In this document: positions 26,538 through 38,029 of the stretch, piece by piece
Position numbering within the stretch: the first letter of the stretch is position 1
How the letters are laid out: each line of letters begins with the position of its first letter
From: Sedimentibacter sp. SX930
Lineage (GTDB): Bacteria > Bacillota > Bacilli > Lactobacillales > Aerococcaceae
DNA: 64,000 nt
Assembly (NCBI GenBank): GCA_002155105.1
Contig: MUZD01000002.1
Span: forward strand, 310,001-374,000
Reading direction: 5' to 3'
Notes under the pieces: model-generated
The model's database searches: none
The model's input: only the letters and a program-made list of their open reading frames with translations
Told to the model about the DNA's origin: nothing
Made by a program: the position numbers and the translations under genes

Positions 26538-29000
26538 TTAGAAAATTCTAATTTGTGAAAAATCAAACTCTTTCTCGATGTCCGATACTTCACCATCCGT
26601 CTTCTCGTTGATTGCGAAGCTGCCGTTGGAATACCTTGGACTGAATGGTATTTCTTTGCTTTCCGCCACAATACTGGTACCAGCTGTGGTGCGGATTGCA
26701 TAACGATTAGGAAACGATAGATCGCAATCCATGAAGATGATGCGGTGCGGCTTGGCCTTCAATTCCTTCAGAAGCATCAATCCCCGTTTCGCGCGGCCCA
26801 AAATCGGGACTTCTCCGGATTTGAATTTTTTGATGTTCCCTCTTTGCGTGACCACCAGGACCGGGAATTCCTCATCCCCTTCTTTAAAGGCAGCACCCCC
26901 GACCACAACGTCTCCGTCCTTCAGGTTAATGGACTTGACTCCGCTGGCACGGGTTCCGATGATGCCTACCTCATTCACGGCGTAACGCAGGCTGAATCCG
27001 AAATGCGTCACAAGGAGCACATCATAGTTTTGTTGATCCTCCAAGCGTTGGATGGAAACAATCAGATCCGTTTCGCTCTTCAGCTTCATGGCGACTGCTT
27101 TCTTGTTTCTGTAGCCCCGGAAAGTCCGGAAGTCGCTCATCAACGTCTGTTTGATGTAGCCTTCTTTTGACACGAAAAGGATTGTCCCGGTCGGTTCACT
27201 GTTGTTCGGGAGAATCTCTACGCTGATGATCTTTTCCTCCGGAGCGAAAGGAATGTTCTGCGAAATATGATGCCCCGTATCTTTCCATTTCAATTCCGGC
27301 AACTCATGTACCGGGAAATGCAGGTAGTCACCCTTGCTGGTGAACATCACAATCGCATCCAGAGTCGATGCTTTGCCGACAAAAAGTGGCTTATCCCCAT
27401 CGCGCAAGCCGATTTCTGCGATTGTCGAGGCCCCAAAAGAACGCAGGCTTGTGCGCTTGTAGTAGCCCTCTTTCGTGATCACGACAACGACTTCCTCTAC
27501 AGGCACGAGAACTTCTGTATCGATTTTGATTTCTTCGATTTCATGCTGGATCGTAGTCCGGCGAGGATTCGCGTATTGTTTTTTGACTGAGGCAAGTTCC
27601 GTCTTCATCACAGCGTACAACGTTTTTTCCTGCTTCAGAATTTCGTGGTAGGTTGCAATCTGCTCATTCAGCTCCAACTTTTCATTCTGCAGGGCGGTGA
27701 TGTCCGTATTGGATAGCCGGTAAAGCTGCAGAGAAACAATGGCTTCCGCCTGCGCTTCCGAAAAAGCATACTGCTTCATCAGATTATGTTTTGAGTCCTT
27801 TTTGTCTTTACTTTCACGGATCAACTGGATGACTTCATCGAGAATCGAAATGACTCGGATCAATGCATCCACGATATGCAGCCGCGTTTCGGCCTTCTTC
27901 AGGCTGTAATTCGTCCGGCGGGTGATGACGATTTTCTGGTGTCGGATATATGCTTTCAATATTTGGTGCAAGCCGACCTGCATCGGACGGCGCTCGTCGA
28001 TCGCGACCATATTGAAGTTATAGTTCACTTGTAGATCCGTATTTTTAAGCAGATAGTTGAGGATCCCCTCTGCATTCGCTTCTTTTTTCAATTCGACGAC
28101 GATCTGCAGCCCTGTACGGTCCGATTCATCCCGCACTTCGGCGATCCCTTCGATTTTGCGATTGATGCGGATTTCGTCCATCCGCTTCACAAGCGTCGCT
28201 TTGTTGACGTCATAAGGTATTTCCGAAATGACGATCTGCTGTTTGCCTCCGCGGATGCTCTCTATGGAAGTGCGCGAGCGAACGACAACTTTACCTTTGC
28301 CGGTCCGGTAAGCGTCTTTCAGGCCATCCAAGCCCTGTATGATCGCGCCGGTAGGGAAATCGGGTCCTTTCACATATTTCATGAGTGCTTTGAGCTCCGC
28401 CTCAGGGTGATCGATCAGATGCAAGGTCGCATCGATGACTTCACCCAGATTATGCGGCGGGATATCGGTCGCGTAACCGGCGGAAATGCCGGTGGCGCCG
28501 TTCACCAGAAGATTCGGGTAGCGAGCCGGCAACACGGTCGGTTCCTGGTCTGTGTCATCGAAGTTAAGCACAAAGTCAACTGTTTCCTTGTCGATGTCGC
28601 GCAACAGTTCAGCGGAAATTTTTGACAATCGGGCCTCGGTATACCGCATCGCTGCGGCTGAGTCCCCATCCATGCTCCCGTTATTGCCGTGCATTTCGAC
28701 CAATACTTCCCGCATCTTCCAATCCTGGCTCAACCGGACCATCGCTTCATAGACACTGGAATCGCCATGCGGATGGTAATTACCGATTACATTCCCGACG
28801 GTTTTTGCCGATTTGCGGAAGCCTTTGTCCGAAGTGTTCCCGGCAACATCCATCGCGTACAGGATCCGCCTTTGGACAGGCTTCAGTCCGTCGCGGATAT
28901 CAGGCAAAGCACGCTCCTGGATGATGTACTTCGAGTATCGCCCGAAGCGGTCTCCCATTACGTTTTCAAGCATCAGCTCTTTAATTTCCAGATTATCCAC
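26538..29000 (-). CDS. parC: DNA topoisomerase IV subunit A
   Basis: ParC cuts and rejoins DNA for decatenation of daughter chromosomes. The 820 residues contain the winged-helix/tower domain with catalytic Tyr120 ([11 protein letters not shown]) and a C-terminal beta-pinwheel. The quinolone-resistance region reads [12 protein letters not shown], the usual sensitive form. The start codon is GTG and its G is shared with the TAG stop of parE, so the two are translationally linked. It is ParC rather than GyrA because it follows parE directly and lacks the GyrA box QRRGGKG in its C-terminal domain. Confidence 0.94.
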   Translation of the reverse strand: MDNLEIKELMLENVMGDRFGRYSKYIIQERALPDIRDGLKPVQRRILYAMDVAGNTSDKGFRKSAKTVGNVIGNYHPHGDSSVYEAMVRLSQDWKMREVLVEMHGNNGSMDGDSAAAMRYTEARLSKISAELLRDIDKETVDFVLNFDDTDQEPTVLPARYPNLLVNGATGISAGYATDIPPHNLGEVIDATLHLIDHPEAELKALMKYVKGPDFPTGAIIQGLDGLKDAYRTGKGKVVVRSRTSIESIRGGKQQIVISEIPYDVNKATLVKRMDEIRINRKIEGIAEVRDESDRTGLQIVVELKKEANAEGILNYLLKNTDLQVNYNFNMVAIDERRPMQVGLHQILKAYIRHQKIVITRRTNYSLKKAETRLHIVDALIRVISILDEVIQLIRESKDKKDSKHNLMKQYAFSEAQAEAIVSLQLYRLSNTDITALQNEKLELNEQIATYHEILKQEKTLYAVMKTELASVKKQYANPRRTTIQHEIEEIKIDTEVLVPVEEVVVVITKEGYYKRTSLRSFGASTIAEIGLRDGDKPLFVGKASTLDAIVMFTSKGDYLHFPVHELPELKWKDTGHHISQNIPFAPEEKIISVEILPNNSEPTGTILFVSKEGYIKQTLMSDFRTFRGYRNKKAVAMKLKSETDLIVSIQRLEDQQNYDVLLVTHFGFSLRYAVNEVGIIGTRASGVKSINLKDGDVVVGGAAFKEGDEEFPVLVVTQRGNIKKFKSGEVPILGRAKRGLMLLKELKAKPHRIIFMDCDLSFPNRYAIRTTAGTSIVAESKEIPFSPRYSNGSFAINEKTDGEVSDIEKEFDFSQIRIF

Positions 29001-31069
29001 TATAGTTCACCACTTTCAAAATCTAACGAAATTTGCTCCATGTCATGAGCGGTCTGCTGATCCGAAAATTCCTTCTTCACTTTCTCCTGCAGATGCGTCT
29101 CCCCGCTATCGGACGCCGGTGCGATGTCTTCCTCAAGAATGCTCTTATTGTCGGACATCGAAAACTCGACATGCTTCTCTATCCATTTCCTTCGCGGTTC
29201 GACTTTGTTCCCCATCAGTGTCGTGACCCGGCGCTCCGCTTGGGCCTTGTCATCGATCAGTACCCGGATCAACGTCCTGGTTTCAGGATCCATCGTGGTA
29301 TCCCACAGCTGATCCGCGTTCATTTCCCCGAGTCCTTTATAGCGTTGCAGGATATAGCCCTTGCCGATGATGTCGATTTTTTCCTGCAGTTCCTTTTCGG
29401 TCCATGCGTACTGGATTTTTTCGTTCTTGCCGAAACCCTTGGATACTTTGTAAAGGGGAGGCTGCGCCAGATAGATTTTTCCGGCTTCCAACAATGGCTT
29501 CATGTAACGGTAAAAGAAAGTCAGCAACAAGATCTGAATATGCGCACCATCCGTGTCCGCATCGGTCATGATGATGATTTTGTCATAATTGCAATCCTTA
29601 ATGTCGAAATCCGCCCCGACCCCTGCCCCGACTGTGTAGATGATCGTGTTGATTTCCTCGTTCTTCAAAATATCCTGCATACTCGCCCGTTCTGTATTGA
29701 TGACTTTCCCACGCAACGGGAGTATCGCCTGGAACTTGCGGTCGCGCCCTTGTTTGGCGGATCCGCCGGCGGAATCACCCTCGACCAGATACAGTTCATT
29801 CTTTTTCGGGTTTTTGCTTTGCGCAGGCGTCAGTTTGCCGGACAAAAGCGATTCGTTTTTTTGGCGTTTTTTGCCATTACGCGTCTCTTCACGGGCTTTA
29901 CGCGCTGCATTCCTGGCCTCTCTGGCTTTCAAGGATTTTCTGGCGAGCATTTGGGCTGTTTCGCCATTTTCTGTCAAGTAAATGCTCAACTTTTCGCTGA
30001 TAAGACTATCAACGGCTGCCCGCGCTTGCGGTGTGCCCAATTTTTCTTTCGTCTGGCCTTCAAATTGGAGTAGGTTCTCCGGTACACGCAGGGACAATAC
30101 TGCCGAAAGGCCCTCGCGGACATCGCTGCCTTCGAGATTCTTTTCTTTCTCTTTGATCAGGTTCATTTTTCTCGCGTATTCATTGAAGGCTTTAGTGATG
30201 GCGGTCTTCGCACCGGTTTCATGTGTCCCGCCATCTTTCGTCCGAACGTTGTTGACGAAGGACAGGATCGTCTCCGAATAGCCGTCGTTGTACTGGAAGG
30301 AGAATTCGATTTCGATCCCATCGGCCTCCCCGCTGAAATACACGATATCATGCAACGTATCCTTTTCTTCATTTAAGTAAGCAACGAATTCCTTGATCCC
30401 TTCTTCGAAGAAAAAAGTATCGCTTTGTTCAGTCCGCTCATCATTCAGCGTGATGGTTAAGCCTTTCAACAAAAAGGCTGATTCCCGGAACCGTTCCGCC
30501 AAAACATCATAGGAAAGCTGCGCTGTTCCGAAAACTTCTTTGTCAGGTAAAAAATGAATCAACGAGCCGGATCCTTTTGTGGTGCTTTTTGCTTTGGTCA
30601 ATTTGCTGGCGGGTTTTCCGCCGTCCTTAAATTTCATTGTATAGAGTGTGCTCTCGCGGATGACCGAGACTTCCAGCCATTTGGAAAGGGCATTAACGAC
30701 ACTCGCGCCTACTCCGTGAAGACCTCCAGAAGTTTTGTAGCCGCCTTGGCCGAATTTCCCTCCAGCGTGCAGCACGGTAAAAATGACTTGGATGGTGGGC
30801 ACTCCTGAAGCGTGCAAACCAGTCGGCATGCCACGTCCGTTGTCTTTGACGCTGATGCTCTGGTCTTCATGAATCGTGATGTCGATCTTATCAGCATAAC
30901 CCGACAAGGCCTCATCCACCGCATTATCGACTATCTCATATACTAAATGATGCAATCCGCGAGCATCAGTCGAACCGATATACATCCCGGGCCGTTTTCT
31001 GACTGCTTCAAGTCCTTCCAACACCTGGATGGAATCATCATTGTATTTATTCTCTTTATTTTGTGCCAT
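29000..31069 (-). CDS. parE: DNA topoisomerase IV subunit B
   Basis: ParE is the ATPase subunit of topoisomerase IV. From the N-terminus it has the GHKL ATPase fold ([37 protein letters not shown]), a transducer region and the TOPRIM domain with [15 protein letters not shown] and DADTDGAHI. The start at 31069 (MAQNKEN...) is chosen because AAGGAGT lies right before it; the frame stays open further upstream without a ribosome site. It gives 689 residues. TTTCCA and TATGAT 17 bases apart upstream may be its promoter. parC follows with a 1-base overlap. Confidence 0.94.
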   Translation of the reverse strand: MAQNKENKYNDDSIQVLEGLEAVRKRPGMYIGSTDARGLHHLVYEIVDNAVDEALSGYADKIDITIHEDQSISVKDNGRGMPTGLHASGVPTIQVIFTVLHAGGKFGQGGYKTSGGLHGVGASVVNALSKWLEVSVIRESTLYTMKFKDGGKPASKLTKAKSTTKGSGSLIHFLPDKEVFGTAQLSYDVLAERFRESAFLLKGLTITLNDERTEQSDTFFFEEGIKEFVAYLNEEKDTLHDIVYFSGEADGIEIEFSFQYNDGYSETILSFVNNVRTKDGGTHETGAKTAITKAFNEYARKMNLIKEKEKNLEGSDVREGLSAVLSLRVPENLLQFEGQTKEKLGTPQARAAVDSLISEKLSIYLTENGETAQMLARKSLKAREARNAARKAREETRNGKKRQKNESLLSGKLTPAQSKNPKKNELYLVEGDSAGGSAKQGRDRKFQAILPLRGKVINTERASMQDILKNEEINTIIYTVGAGVGADFDIKDCNYDKIIIMTDADTDGAHIQILLLTFFYRYMKPLLEAGKIYLAQPPLYKVSKGFGKNEKIQYAWTEKELQEKIDIIGKGYILQRYKGLGEMNADQLWDTTMDPETRTLIRVLIDDKAQAERRVTTLMGNKVEPRRKWIEKHVEFSMSDNKSILEEDIAPASDSGETHLQEKVKKEFSDQQTAHDMEQISLDFESGEL

Positions 31070-31250
31070 AAAAAAACTCCTTCGTATCTGTTCTAAGCGA
31101 ACATCTATTCTATCATACTGTATAACTTTCACTTTGGAAAGTATAAAAAATGAGACGGAATTCTGCCTCCTATAGGAAAACTGCGGATAAAATGGTAAAA
31201 TGAACTGCAATTGTATATTAACTGAGCATCAACTTAGGAGTGAAGTGAGA

Positions 31251-31856
31251 ATGACAGCAATCGTCATCGTCCTGGCCTATCTTTTGGGTTCCATCCCGTC
31301 AGGCATTTGGATCGGAAAATATTTTTATCAAACAGACATCCGCAAATACGGCAGCGGAAACAGCGGAACTACCAATACCTTCCGCGTATTAGGAAAAAAA
31401 GCCGGCATCATCGTCCTGATCATGGACATGCTGAAAGGCTCAGCGGCAACCTTATTGCCGATCTGGCTGGGAGTCGAAATCCATCCCTTATTGGCCGGGG
31501 TTGTTGCAGCCTTAGGGCATACGTACCCCCTTTTCGCTGGATTCAAAGGCGGCAAAGCAGTTGCCACCAGCGCGGGTATCATGTTGGCCTACAATCCGCT
31601 TTTTTTTGGGGAAGCAATCATCGCTTTCGTTATCTACCTGTACTTCTCCAGAATGGTCAGCCTATCCAGCATCCTGGTCAGTTTTACAGCGGTCGCTCTT
31701 TCCTTCTTCTTTAACGATTGGCCATTGACGCTCGTTACGATCCTTTTGACGATCTTCATCATCTATCGCCATCGTTCCAATATTTCCCGGATCAGAAACG
31801 GAACGGAAAGCAAAGTGCCTTTCGGCTACAAATCGAAGAGCGCTAAAGAAAAATAA
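31251..31856 (+). CDS. plsY: Glycerol-3-phosphate acyltransferase PlsY
   Basis: PlsY is an integral membrane enzyme that moves the acyl group from acyl-phosphate to glycerol 3-phosphate, making lysophosphatidate for membrane lipids. The 201 residues have five or so membrane segments and the three family motifs: GSIPSG near the start, [21 protein letters not shown], and [20 protein letters not shown]. The ATG at 31251 fits the family N-terminus; an upstream in-frame ATG at 31200 is less likely. GGAG is 10 bases before it. It is transcribed away from parE, an arrangement also known from other Bacillota, and ends in a strong terminator. Confidence 0.94.
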   Translation: MTAIVIVLAYLLGSIPSGIWIGKYFYQTDIRKYGSGNSGTTNTFRVLGKKAGIIVLIMDMLKGSAATLLPIWLGVEIHPLLAGVVAALGHTYPLFAGFKGGKAVATSAGIMLAYNPLFFGEAIIAFVIYLYFSRMVSLSSILVSFTAVALSFFFNDWPLTLVTILLTIFIIYRHRSNISRIRNGTESKVPFGYKSKSAKEK

Positions 31857-31862
31857 CAGAAT

Positions 31863-31907
31863 AAGGCGGGGCCGTAAATCATCGTTGATTTACGGCCCCG
31901 CCTTTTA
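31863..31907. terminator. Terminator of plsY, probably bidirectional
   Basis: A 19-bp perfect GC-rich stem with a 4-base loop and TTTT exit, 6 bases past the plsY stop, facing the leftward mutarotase gene. Confidence 0.88.
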
Positions 31908-31951
31908 TCAGGCCCAATGAAAAATTTTGCCTAGCCTAGTTGACGACTGAA

Positions 31952-32824
31952 TTAAAAGAAATCGATCCGATGGACATAATAACGTTTATTCCCGGGTTCA
32001 AGCGATTGGATGGCTGTCTTCCGTTCCAGCTCCCCGTCCGAATCCGACCGGTCAGCAAGTCCGCACCAAGGTTCCAAACAAACATAAGTGGCGTCTTCCT
32101 GAGGCTTCGTCCAGATTCCCAAGTATTCGAAATCCTCATAGGACATCGTGACTCCATGCTCGCTTATATCGGAAGCCAGCGTCACGGTTGTCGGTTCCGG
32201 TGTTTTGAAAATGATGGCATCATTCAAAAAGAGATCCCTTTGCAATGGGAATCTGTTTTGTTCCACTTCAACCGTTTTGTCTGGTGCAAGATAAGGCCCA
32301 TCCAGGAGCAAGCGCTGGCGGGAAGTTTCCGGAGTCATTTTGATGTAGTAATCCTCGAATGTTTCCCCTGCCGTCAAAGGCACGTTAAACCCCGGATGAC
32401 CGCCGATCGAGAAATACATCTTTTTTGTATCCAGGTTCTTCACTTTGTAGCTGACCGACAATTGACTCTCGAATAATTGATAAGTCAGCTGCAATTCAAA
32501 CAAAAATGGATAAACATCCTTGAAATCACCATTCGGAGCAAGGATAAAGGTAATGCTGTCTGACAAGCGCTCATGCACCGAAAATTTCGAATCGCGCGCA
32601 AATCCGTGTTGTCCCATTGTGTAAGTTTTATCGTTATGGCGGAAGGTATCGTCCTTCAGGCGTCCAACGAAGGGAAACAGGATCGGCGCATGCCTGTTCC
32701 AAACTTTTTCATCAGCCTGCCAAATATATTCGATGCCGGTATTCTTCGCGATTACACTGGTGATTTCTGCACCTTTATCTTTTACGGTTACCGCAAGGTG
32801 CTGATTTTCGATTACAAACTCCAT
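31952..32824 (-). CDS. Aldose 1-epimerase family protein (LacX-like)
   Basis: This 290-residue protein belongs to the galactose-mutarotase-like fold, closest in type to the LacX/YihR branch: SIGGHPGFNVPL holds the conserved His, and RHAPILFPFVGRL and MGQHGFARDSKF are family stretches. It would interconvert alpha and beta forms of a hexose or hexose phosphate; the substrate is not evident. GGGGGAAA precedes the ATG. It begins 36 bases after codY without a terminator between, so it may be the last gene of the codY transcript. Confidence 0.85.
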   Translation of the reverse strand: MEFVIENQHLAVTVKDKGAEITSVIAKNTGIEYIWQADEKVWNRHAPILFPFVGRLKDDTFRHNDKTYTMGQHGFARDSKFSVHERLSDSITFILAPNGDFKDVYPFLFELQLTYQLFESQLSVSYKVKNLDTKKMYFSIGGHPGFNVPLTAGETFEDYYIKMTPETSRQRLLLDGPYLAPDKTVEVEQNRFPLQRDLFLNDAIIFKTPEPTTVTLASDISEHGVTMSYEDFEYLGIWTKPQEDATYVCLEPWCGLADRSDSDGELERKTAIQSLEPGNKRYYVHRIDFF

Positions 32825-32860
32825 GACATTTCCCCCTATTATGGCTTTACACCATTTTGC

Positions 32861-33679
32861 TTACTGATCATTTTTTGGATACAAAGCCCTTTTTAAAGCA
32901 TCAAGCAATTCTGCAGAGCCGACTCTGATGAAGGTTCCCTTCATACCGAGCGATCTCGTCTCGAGAATACCGGCTGATTCAAGTTTTCTTAAGGCATTCA
33001 CAATGACGGAACGCGTTATATTTTTTTCTGCCGCAATTTTTGATGCGGTGATGCGTTCCTCCAAGGATGGAAAAGTCTCAAAAATCGCTTTGACCGCCTC
33101 CATTTCGCTGAAAGACAGCGATTTTATGGCGATCTGGATCAGTGTGGTCACGCGCGTTGCCTCTTGCATGCGCAAATTGATGGCATGCAGCAACTCGATG
33201 CCGATAACCGTGGCACCATGTTCAGCAAGGATCAGATCGCTGCTGTCAAAAACCGGAAACAAACGCGCCAATACCAAGCTGCCAAGCCGCTTGCCGGAAG
33301 CAAAAATCGGAACGATCGTTGTGACACCCGTAATGAACAGGTCCCGACTCTCGATCGGAAAGGCCGTAAAATCGGATTCGATACCGATGTTCGCGGTCGT
33401 CTGAAACAACGCAGACAGATTGTGGGCATACTGCTCAGGAAATTTCTTATCCTCCAGCATTTGTTTAATGCGGGCATTGTTGATATCTGTAGCCTCGCTG
33501 TAACCCAACAGATTTCCGGATAGATCGATCAGATACGTGTTGGCGCGAAGTATGTCGCCGAGCACGCTCGCCATTTCCGTAAAGGGCAAGACCGTTGCTT
33601 CATCGCTGACTGCAACGAAGCCCCCTTCTTTTTGCAGCATGTAGTTGATTCTTCTCAACTTTTCTAATAATTCGTCCAT
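32861..33679 (-). CDS. codY: GTP/branched-chain-amino-acid-sensing regulator CodY
   Basis: CodY represses amino-acid biosynthesis and peptide uptake genes when isoleucine, leucine and valine (and in many species GTP) are plentiful. The 272 residues have an N-terminal GAF domain with the ligand-loop Arg70 (NNARIKQMLED) and TAFPIESRDLF, and a C-terminal winged helix-turn-helix at 211-240 (ASKIAAEKNITRSVIVNALR), nearly identical to Bacillus CodY; a 12-residue or so N-terminal extension and tail account for the extra length over the usual 260. It follows hslU, the cod-operon order. GGGGGG precedes the ATG, and a degenerate CodY box lies 18 bases upstream. Confidence 0.96.
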   Translation of the reverse strand: MDELLEKLRRINYMLQKEGGFVAVSDEATVLPFTEMASVLGDILRANTYLIDLSGNLLGYSEATDINNARIKQMLEDKKFPEQYAHNLSALFQTTANIGIESDFTAFPIESRDLFITGVTTIVPIFASGKRLGSLVLARLFPVFDSSDLILAEHGATVIGIELLHAINLRMQEATRVTTLIQIAIKSLSFSEMEAVKAIFETFPSLEERITASKIAAEKNITRSVIVNALRKLESAGILETRSLGMKGTFIRVGSAELLDALKRALYPKNDQ

Positions 33680-33696
33680 GTTTCCCCCCTACGATC

Positions 33697-33711
33697 ATCC
33701 ATCAGAAAATA
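33697..33711 (-). promoter_or_regulatory. Degenerate CodY-like box before codY
   Basis: On the minus strand TATTTTCTGATGGAT matches the CodY consensus at 10 of 15, keeping the TTTTCTGA core. Autoregulation is possible but unproven. Confidence 0.3.
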
Positions 33712-33749
33712 TCCGCAAGGTTCATCCAACCTGAAGGGGATTTTTTTGC

Positions 33750-35159
33750 TTAAAGGATATATCTTCTTAAATCTTTGTTTTCTACAATTTTCTCAAGTTT
33801 TTCATCAACATAATGTTCCGTTATCGTGATATCTGTCCCAGGAATTTCGGAGGCTTCAAACAACAGATCCTCCAGCAATTTCTCCATGATCGTGTGCAAC
33901 CTTCTGGCACCGATATTATCGGTTTCCTGGTTGACTTCCGTCGCGATGACGGCCATTTTCCGGATGGCTTCCTGGGTGAAGGTGATGTTGACATCCTCCG
34001 TTGCCAACAGCGCGATGTATTGCTTCAACATCGCATTATTAGGCTCGGTAAGGATGCGGACGAAATCATCTTCCGTGAGGTCGTTCAATTCCACCCGGAT
34101 CGGGAAACGTCCTTGCAGTTCCGGGATCAGATCGCTTGGCTTGGAAACGTGGAACGCACCTGACGCTATGAAAAGGATATGGTCCGTTTGGATGGCTCCA
34201 TACTTGGTGGAAACTTGGCTGCCTTCGACGATCGGAAGAATATCCCGTTGCACACCTTCACGCGAAACTTCGCCTGTGTTTTGTGATTTGGAAGTGATTT
34301 TGTCGATTTCATCGATGAAGATGATGCCGTTGATTTCGGCCAGCTTCAAAGCTTCCTGCGAAATATCATCTTTGTTGACCAATTTGTCGGTTTCTTCCTG
34401 TACAAGCACCTCAATGGCATCTTCGACCAAAAGTGTCCGCTGGATCTTCTTTTTGGGCGTCATGGATTCAAATGCAGACTGCAGCATCATCATTTGTTCG
34501 TTGTTTCCGCCGCCACCTAATGGATTGGCTTGTTTTTCCTCCACTTTTATGGAGACTTCACGTTTATTCAGCAAACCTTTGCGCAACTGCTCGATGATTT
34601 CCGCTCTGCTCTGGGCGATTTCGGCAGTCACTTCTTCGGTTTCCTCTTCCTGATTTTCCGGCAGAGGCATCCCCAGGTTTTTGAACATATTTTGCCAGTC
34701 ATTCATGCCTTCCTGTTTGGGCTTGGCTTTTTTGATGCCCGGCTTCATGACTTTAGCAAGGCGTTGCAATGCCGCTTCATAGGCTTTGGCATACACGTCG
34801 CCGCGTTTTTGCTTTTCGACGATCTGGATGGCGTTCTCCACCAGGTCGCGGACCATCGATTCGACGTCGCGGCCGACATAGCCGACTTCCGTGAATTTGG
34901 TCGCCTCGACCTTGACGAAGGGTGCTTCGACCAACAGCGCCAAACGTCTCGCCAGCTCAGTCTTGCCTACTCCGGTCGGCCCGATCATCAGGATATTTTT
35001 CGGCGTCACTTCTTTTTGCATGTCAGCGTCCAGTTGTTGTCTCCGGTAGCGATTCCGCAAAGCGACAGCGATCGCTTTTTTGGCTGCGTCCTGGCCGATG
35101 ATATAGCGGTCGAGCTCTTTGACGATTTCTCTGGGTGTTCTGTTGTGCTGTTCCTTCAT
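33750..35159 (-). CDS. hslU: ATP-dependent protease ATPase subunit HslU (ClpY)
   Basis: HslU is the AAA+ unfoldase that feeds proteins into the HslV chamber. Walker [10 protein letters not shown] is at about residues 60-68, Walker B is [10 protein letters not shown], the pore motif is GYVGRD, and the I-domain lies between. The start at 35159 is preferred because AGGTGG lies 8 bases before that ATG; a GTG four codons upstream is in frame but badly spaced. This gives 469 residues, the normal length. hslV ends 16 bases before it. Confidence 0.95.
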   Translation of the reverse strand: MKEQHNRTPREIVKELDRYIIGQDAAKKAIAVALRNRYRRQQLDADMQKEVTPKNILMIGPTGVGKTELARRLALLVEAPFVKVEATKFTEVGYVGRDVESMVRDLVENAIQIVEKQKRGDVYAKAYEAALQRLAKVMKPGIKKAKPKQEGMNDWQNMFKNLGMPLPENQEEETEEVTAEIAQSRAEIIEQLRKGLLNKREVSIKVEEKQANPLGGGGNNEQMMMLQSAFESMTPKKKIQRTLLVEDAIEVLVQEETDKLVNKDDISQEALKLAEINGIIFIDEIDKITSKSQNTGEVSREGVQRDILPIVEGSQVSTKYGAIQTDHILFIASGAFHVSKPSDLIPELQGRFPIRVELNDLTEDDFVRILTEPNNAMLKQYIALLATEDVNITFTQEAIRKMAVIATEVNQETDNIGARRLHTIMEKLLEDLLFEASEIPGTDITITEHYVDEKLEKIVENKDLRRYIL

Positions 35160-35175
35160 TATAGTAGCCACCTAT

Positions 35176-35700
35176 CTAAAATTCTTCAACAATAATGTTG
35201 TCGTTAGTAAATACGCAGATTTCTGAGGCGATTTTGAGGCTTTCGTAGGCGATTTCCTTAGCGGAAAGATCGGAGCCTCTTCTTTTTAGGGCCCTTGCCG
35301 CAGCCAAGGCATAATTCCCGCCTGAACCGATCGTAAGGATCCCGTCATCCGGTTCGATGACTTCCCCGCTCCCGGAAACAAGTAGCATCTGTTCCTTGTT
35401 CATGACGATCAGCAACGCCTCCAGCTTTTGAAGGGCACGGTCACCGCGCCATTCCTTGGCCACCTCGATTGAGGCGCGCATCAGGTTGCCTTTGTATTGA
35501 TTCAGTTTCTCTTCGAATTTGTCCTCAAGGGTGAAAGCGTCAGCTACGCCGCCAGCGAAGCCGACGATGACTTCATCATGATAGATGCGTCTGATTTTTT
35601 TTGCGGTCCCTTTCATGATGACGGATTCGCCCATCGTCACCTGGCCGTCCCCCGCCATGGCTGAACGTCCGTTGTGCTGCACTGCACAGATTGTTGTCAT
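35176..35700 (-). CDS. hslV: ATP-dependent protease proteolytic subunit HslV (ClpQ)
   Basis: HslV forms the proteolytic double ring of HslUV. After removal of the initiator Met the chain begins TTI, so Thr2 is the N-terminal nucleophile; Bacillus subtilis ClpQ uses Ser here, so this copy keeps the more general form. AGDGQVTMG and [12 protein letters not shown] are family motifs. It has 174 residues. It begins 3 bases after xerC, with GGGGGAA at the end of xerC as ribosome site. Confidence 0.96.
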   Translation of the reverse strand: MTTICAVQHNGRSAMAGDGQVTMGESVIMKGTAKKIRRIYHDEVIVGFAGGVADAFTLEDKFEEKLNQYKGNLMRASIEVAKEWRGDRALQKLEALLIVMNKEQMLLVSGSGEVIEPDDGILTIGSGGNYALAAARALKRRGSDLSAKEIAYESLKIASEICVFTNDNIIVEEF

Positions 35701-35703
35701 ATG

Positions 35704-36630
35704 TTATTCCCCCTGTTTCTTGCTGTCCCGTTTCGCCCGCGGATGGAATTGGTTGTAATTCCGTTGCAGGGCGTCTTTCGTTACGTGTGTATAGATTTGA
35801 GTGGATGACAGGCTGGCATGTCCCAGAAGCTCCTGAACTGTCCGCATATCCGCTCCGTTGTTCAACATATCGGTCGCAAAGGTATGCCGCAGCATATGCG
35901 GATGCAATGTCCCGGTCAAACCCGTTTTTTTCATGATCTGTTTCAGTATGTATTCAATGCCGCCTGCCGTAAGCGGATCGCCCAAGCGATTCACAAAGAG
36001 ATGGTCATGGTTGCGTTGATGCTTTGTCATCAATTCCGACCGGGTCATTTCCAGATACTCCTGGATGGCTGCGGCAGCATAATGCCCAAACGGCACATAG
36101 CGCTCTTTATTGCCTTTGCCGAAAATCAGAATGACGCCCAGATCGAAGGAAATATCCTGCAGCTTGATGTTCTTGCATTCGCTGACGCGGATTCCGGTCG
36201 CATACAACAATTCCACCAACGCCCGGTTCCGATAGTCCAGTATTTCGGTCCCCTCGGCTGCGCGCAAGAGTTTTTCCAATTCTTCTTCGTACAGGTACTG
36301 CGGCAGGCGCAGCTGCTTTTTCTTGAAAGAGATATAGGATAAAGGGTTTTCATCAAGAAGGTCGTTGCGGATCAGGAAATGATAGAACCCCCTCAAACTC
36401 GACAACGTGCGCGAAATGGTGTTTCGGCTCAGTTTTTGTTCATCCAAAAAACTCAGATACAGGCGGACATCGTACAATTGTACCGCCATCAAGTCGCTGG
36501 TTCCACTTTCTTCGAGAAAGGATTCGAATTTTTTCAGGTCAAACAGATAGGCTTTGACCGTTTCGTCGGAATAGCGCCGTTCAATTGCCAAATAGTTTAT
36601 GAATCGATCGATTAATTCTTGATTAGACAA
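35704..36630 (-). CDS. xerC: Tyrosine recombinase XerC (CodV)
   Basis: XerC acts with a partner recombinase at the dif site to resolve chromosome dimers. The 308 residues have the N-terminal SAM-like core-binding domain and the C-terminal catalytic domain with Arg in ATGIRVSE, HMLRHTFAT (His and Arg), LGHAS (His) and the Tyr of YTHV. It starts with TTG, with GGAGGG 7 bases upstream. Its place before hslVU-codY is the conserved 'cod' order, which argues for a housekeeping Xer protein and not a phage integrase. Confidence 0.93.
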   Translation of the reverse strand: MSNQELIDRFINYLAIERRYSDETVKAYLFDLKKFESFLEESGTSDLMAVQLYDVRLYLSFLDEQKLSRNTISRTLSSLRGFYHFLIRNDLLDENPLSYISFKKKQLRLPQYLYEEELEKLLRAAEGTEILDYRNRALVELLYATGIRVSECKNIKLQDISFDLGVILIFGKGNKERYVPFGHYAAAAIQEYLEMTRSELMTKHQRNHDHLFVNRLGDPLTAGGIEYILKQIMKKTGLTGTLHPHMLRHTFATDMLNNGADMRTVQELLGHASLSSTQIYTHVTKDALQRNYNQFHPRAKRDSKKQGE

Positions 36631-36701
36631 AAAAATCCCTCCAACATCTTATGACTAAATTTATCACAATGTTGGAGAGATTTCAATGTAAGCTGACGAA
36701 C

Positions 36702-38012
36702 TTAAATCGTTTGCACGAATTCGTCCAAGGCAGCCAACGCTTTATCGGCTATCATTTGGTTTTTGAGCTGTTTATCACGGATTTTCTTGCCGCCCAACGG
36801 TTCGATGATGCCAAAGTTGGCGTTCATCGGTTGGAAATGTTTGCTGTCCGTGTTCGTTATGTAGTGCGACATGGCACCGATCATCGTTTCTTTCGGGAAG
36901 ACGACACATTCCTGTCCGTTCGCCATTCTGGCGGCATTGAGGCCAGCCAACAGGCCGCTGGCGGCACTCTCGACATAGCCTTCAACACCGGTCATTTGGC
37001 CAGCGAAGAACAGATCATCGCGTTTTTGGCTCTGATAGGTGGAGCGCAGTATTTTTGGAGAGTTAAGGAACGTATTCCGGTGCATAACACCGTAACGCAC
37101 GATTTCAGCATTTTCCAATCCCGGGATCATCTGCAGGATCCGCTTCTGCTCTCCCCACTTCAGGTGAGTCTGGAAACCGACGATGTTGTATAAGGAGCCG
37201 GCAGCATTGTCCTGACGTAGCTGCACAACTGCGTAAGGGATCTTTCCGGTCTTCGGATCCTCAAGACCGACAGGCTTCATCGGACCGAACAGCAACGTTT
37301 TTTCGCCTTTTGAGGCCATCACTTCGAAAGGCATGCAGCCATCGAAGTATTTTTCCTCCTCGAACTCCTTCAGAGGGGCCACTTCAGCAGCGATCAGTTC
37401 GCGATAGAACGATTCGAATTCCGTTTTAGTCATCGGACAGTTCAGGTAGGCAGCTTCGCCGTTGTCGTAACGCGACTTTAAGTATACCTTTTCCATATTG
37501 ATGCTGTCTTTTTCCAGCACCGGTGCGGCTGCATCATAGAAGTACAGTCCTTCCATCTCGATAAAGTTTTGGATCGATTGACTTAATGGTTCCGAAGTCA
37601 AAGGGCCTGTCGCTACAACCATGATCCCCTCCGGCAATTCCGTCAGTTCATCCAGATGGATCGTGATATTGGGATGGTCTCCTAATGTTTTCGTCACATA
37701 GGCTGAAAAATTTTCGCGATCGACAGCCAGTGCGCCACCCGCAGGCAGAGCGGTCGCATCTGCCGCTTTGATGATCAGGGAATTCAGATGACGCATTTCT
37801 TCCTTTATCAATCCCGCAGCATTCGTGACTTGGTTACCCCTTAGCGAATTGGTGCAGACCAATTCCGCAAAACCTGAGGTATGGTGGGCAGGCGTCATCT
37901 TTTTGGGTCTCATCTCATAGAGATCGACGTGGATGCCCTGCTCCGCTATTTGAAAAGCTGCCTCGCTTCCGGCCAAGCCGGCTCCGATTACGGTAACTGT
38001 TTTATCTGTCAT
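36702..38012 (-). CDS. trmFO: tRNA (uracil-5-)-methyltransferase TrmFO, folate- and FAD-dependent
   Basis: TrmFO puts the methyl group of T54 in the tRNA T-loop using methylenetetrahydrofolate and FADH2. The 436 residues begin with an FAD fold ([18 protein letters not shown]), include [11 protein letters not shown], where a conserved Cys is expected, and the GidA-like middle ([10 protein letters not shown]). The shorter length and lack of a C-terminal helical domain separate it from MnmG. GGAGG precedes the ATG. It lies between topA and xerC, the usual place in Bacillota. Confidence 0.95.
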   Translation of the reverse strand: MTDKTVTVIGAGLAGSEAAFQIAEQGIHVDLYEMRPKKMTPAHHTSGFAELVCTNSLRGNQVTNAAGLIKEEMRHLNSLIIKAADATALPAGGALAVDRENFSAYVTKTLGDHPNITIHLDELTELPEGIMVVATGPLTSEPLSQSIQNFIEMEGLYFYDAAAPVLEKDSINMEKVYLKSRYDNGEAAYLNCPMTKTEFESFYRELIAAEVAPLKEFEEEKYFDGCMPFEVMASKGEKTLLFGPMKPVGLEDPKTGKIPYAVVQLRQDNAAGSLYNIVGFQTHLKWGEQKRILQMIPGLENAEIVRYGVMHRNTFLNSPKILRSTYQSQKRDDLFFAGQMTGVEGYVESAASGLLAGLNAARMANGQECVVFPKETMIGAMSHYITNTDSKHFQPMNANFGIIEPLGGKKIRDKQLKNQMIADKALAALDEFVQTI

Positions 38013-38029
38013 AGTATGCCTCCATAACG

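Noticed and set aside
29033-30073. 346-residue plus-strand open frame
   Set aside because: It lies entirely antisense to parE, has no ribosome binding site and reads as low-complexity Phe/Ile/Gln-rich sequence expected from the complement of a coding frame.
35704-36630. Phage integrase or genomic island border
   Set aside because: The recombinase is in the conserved xerC-hslVU-codY order, with no tRNA gene, direct repeats or phage genes nearby.
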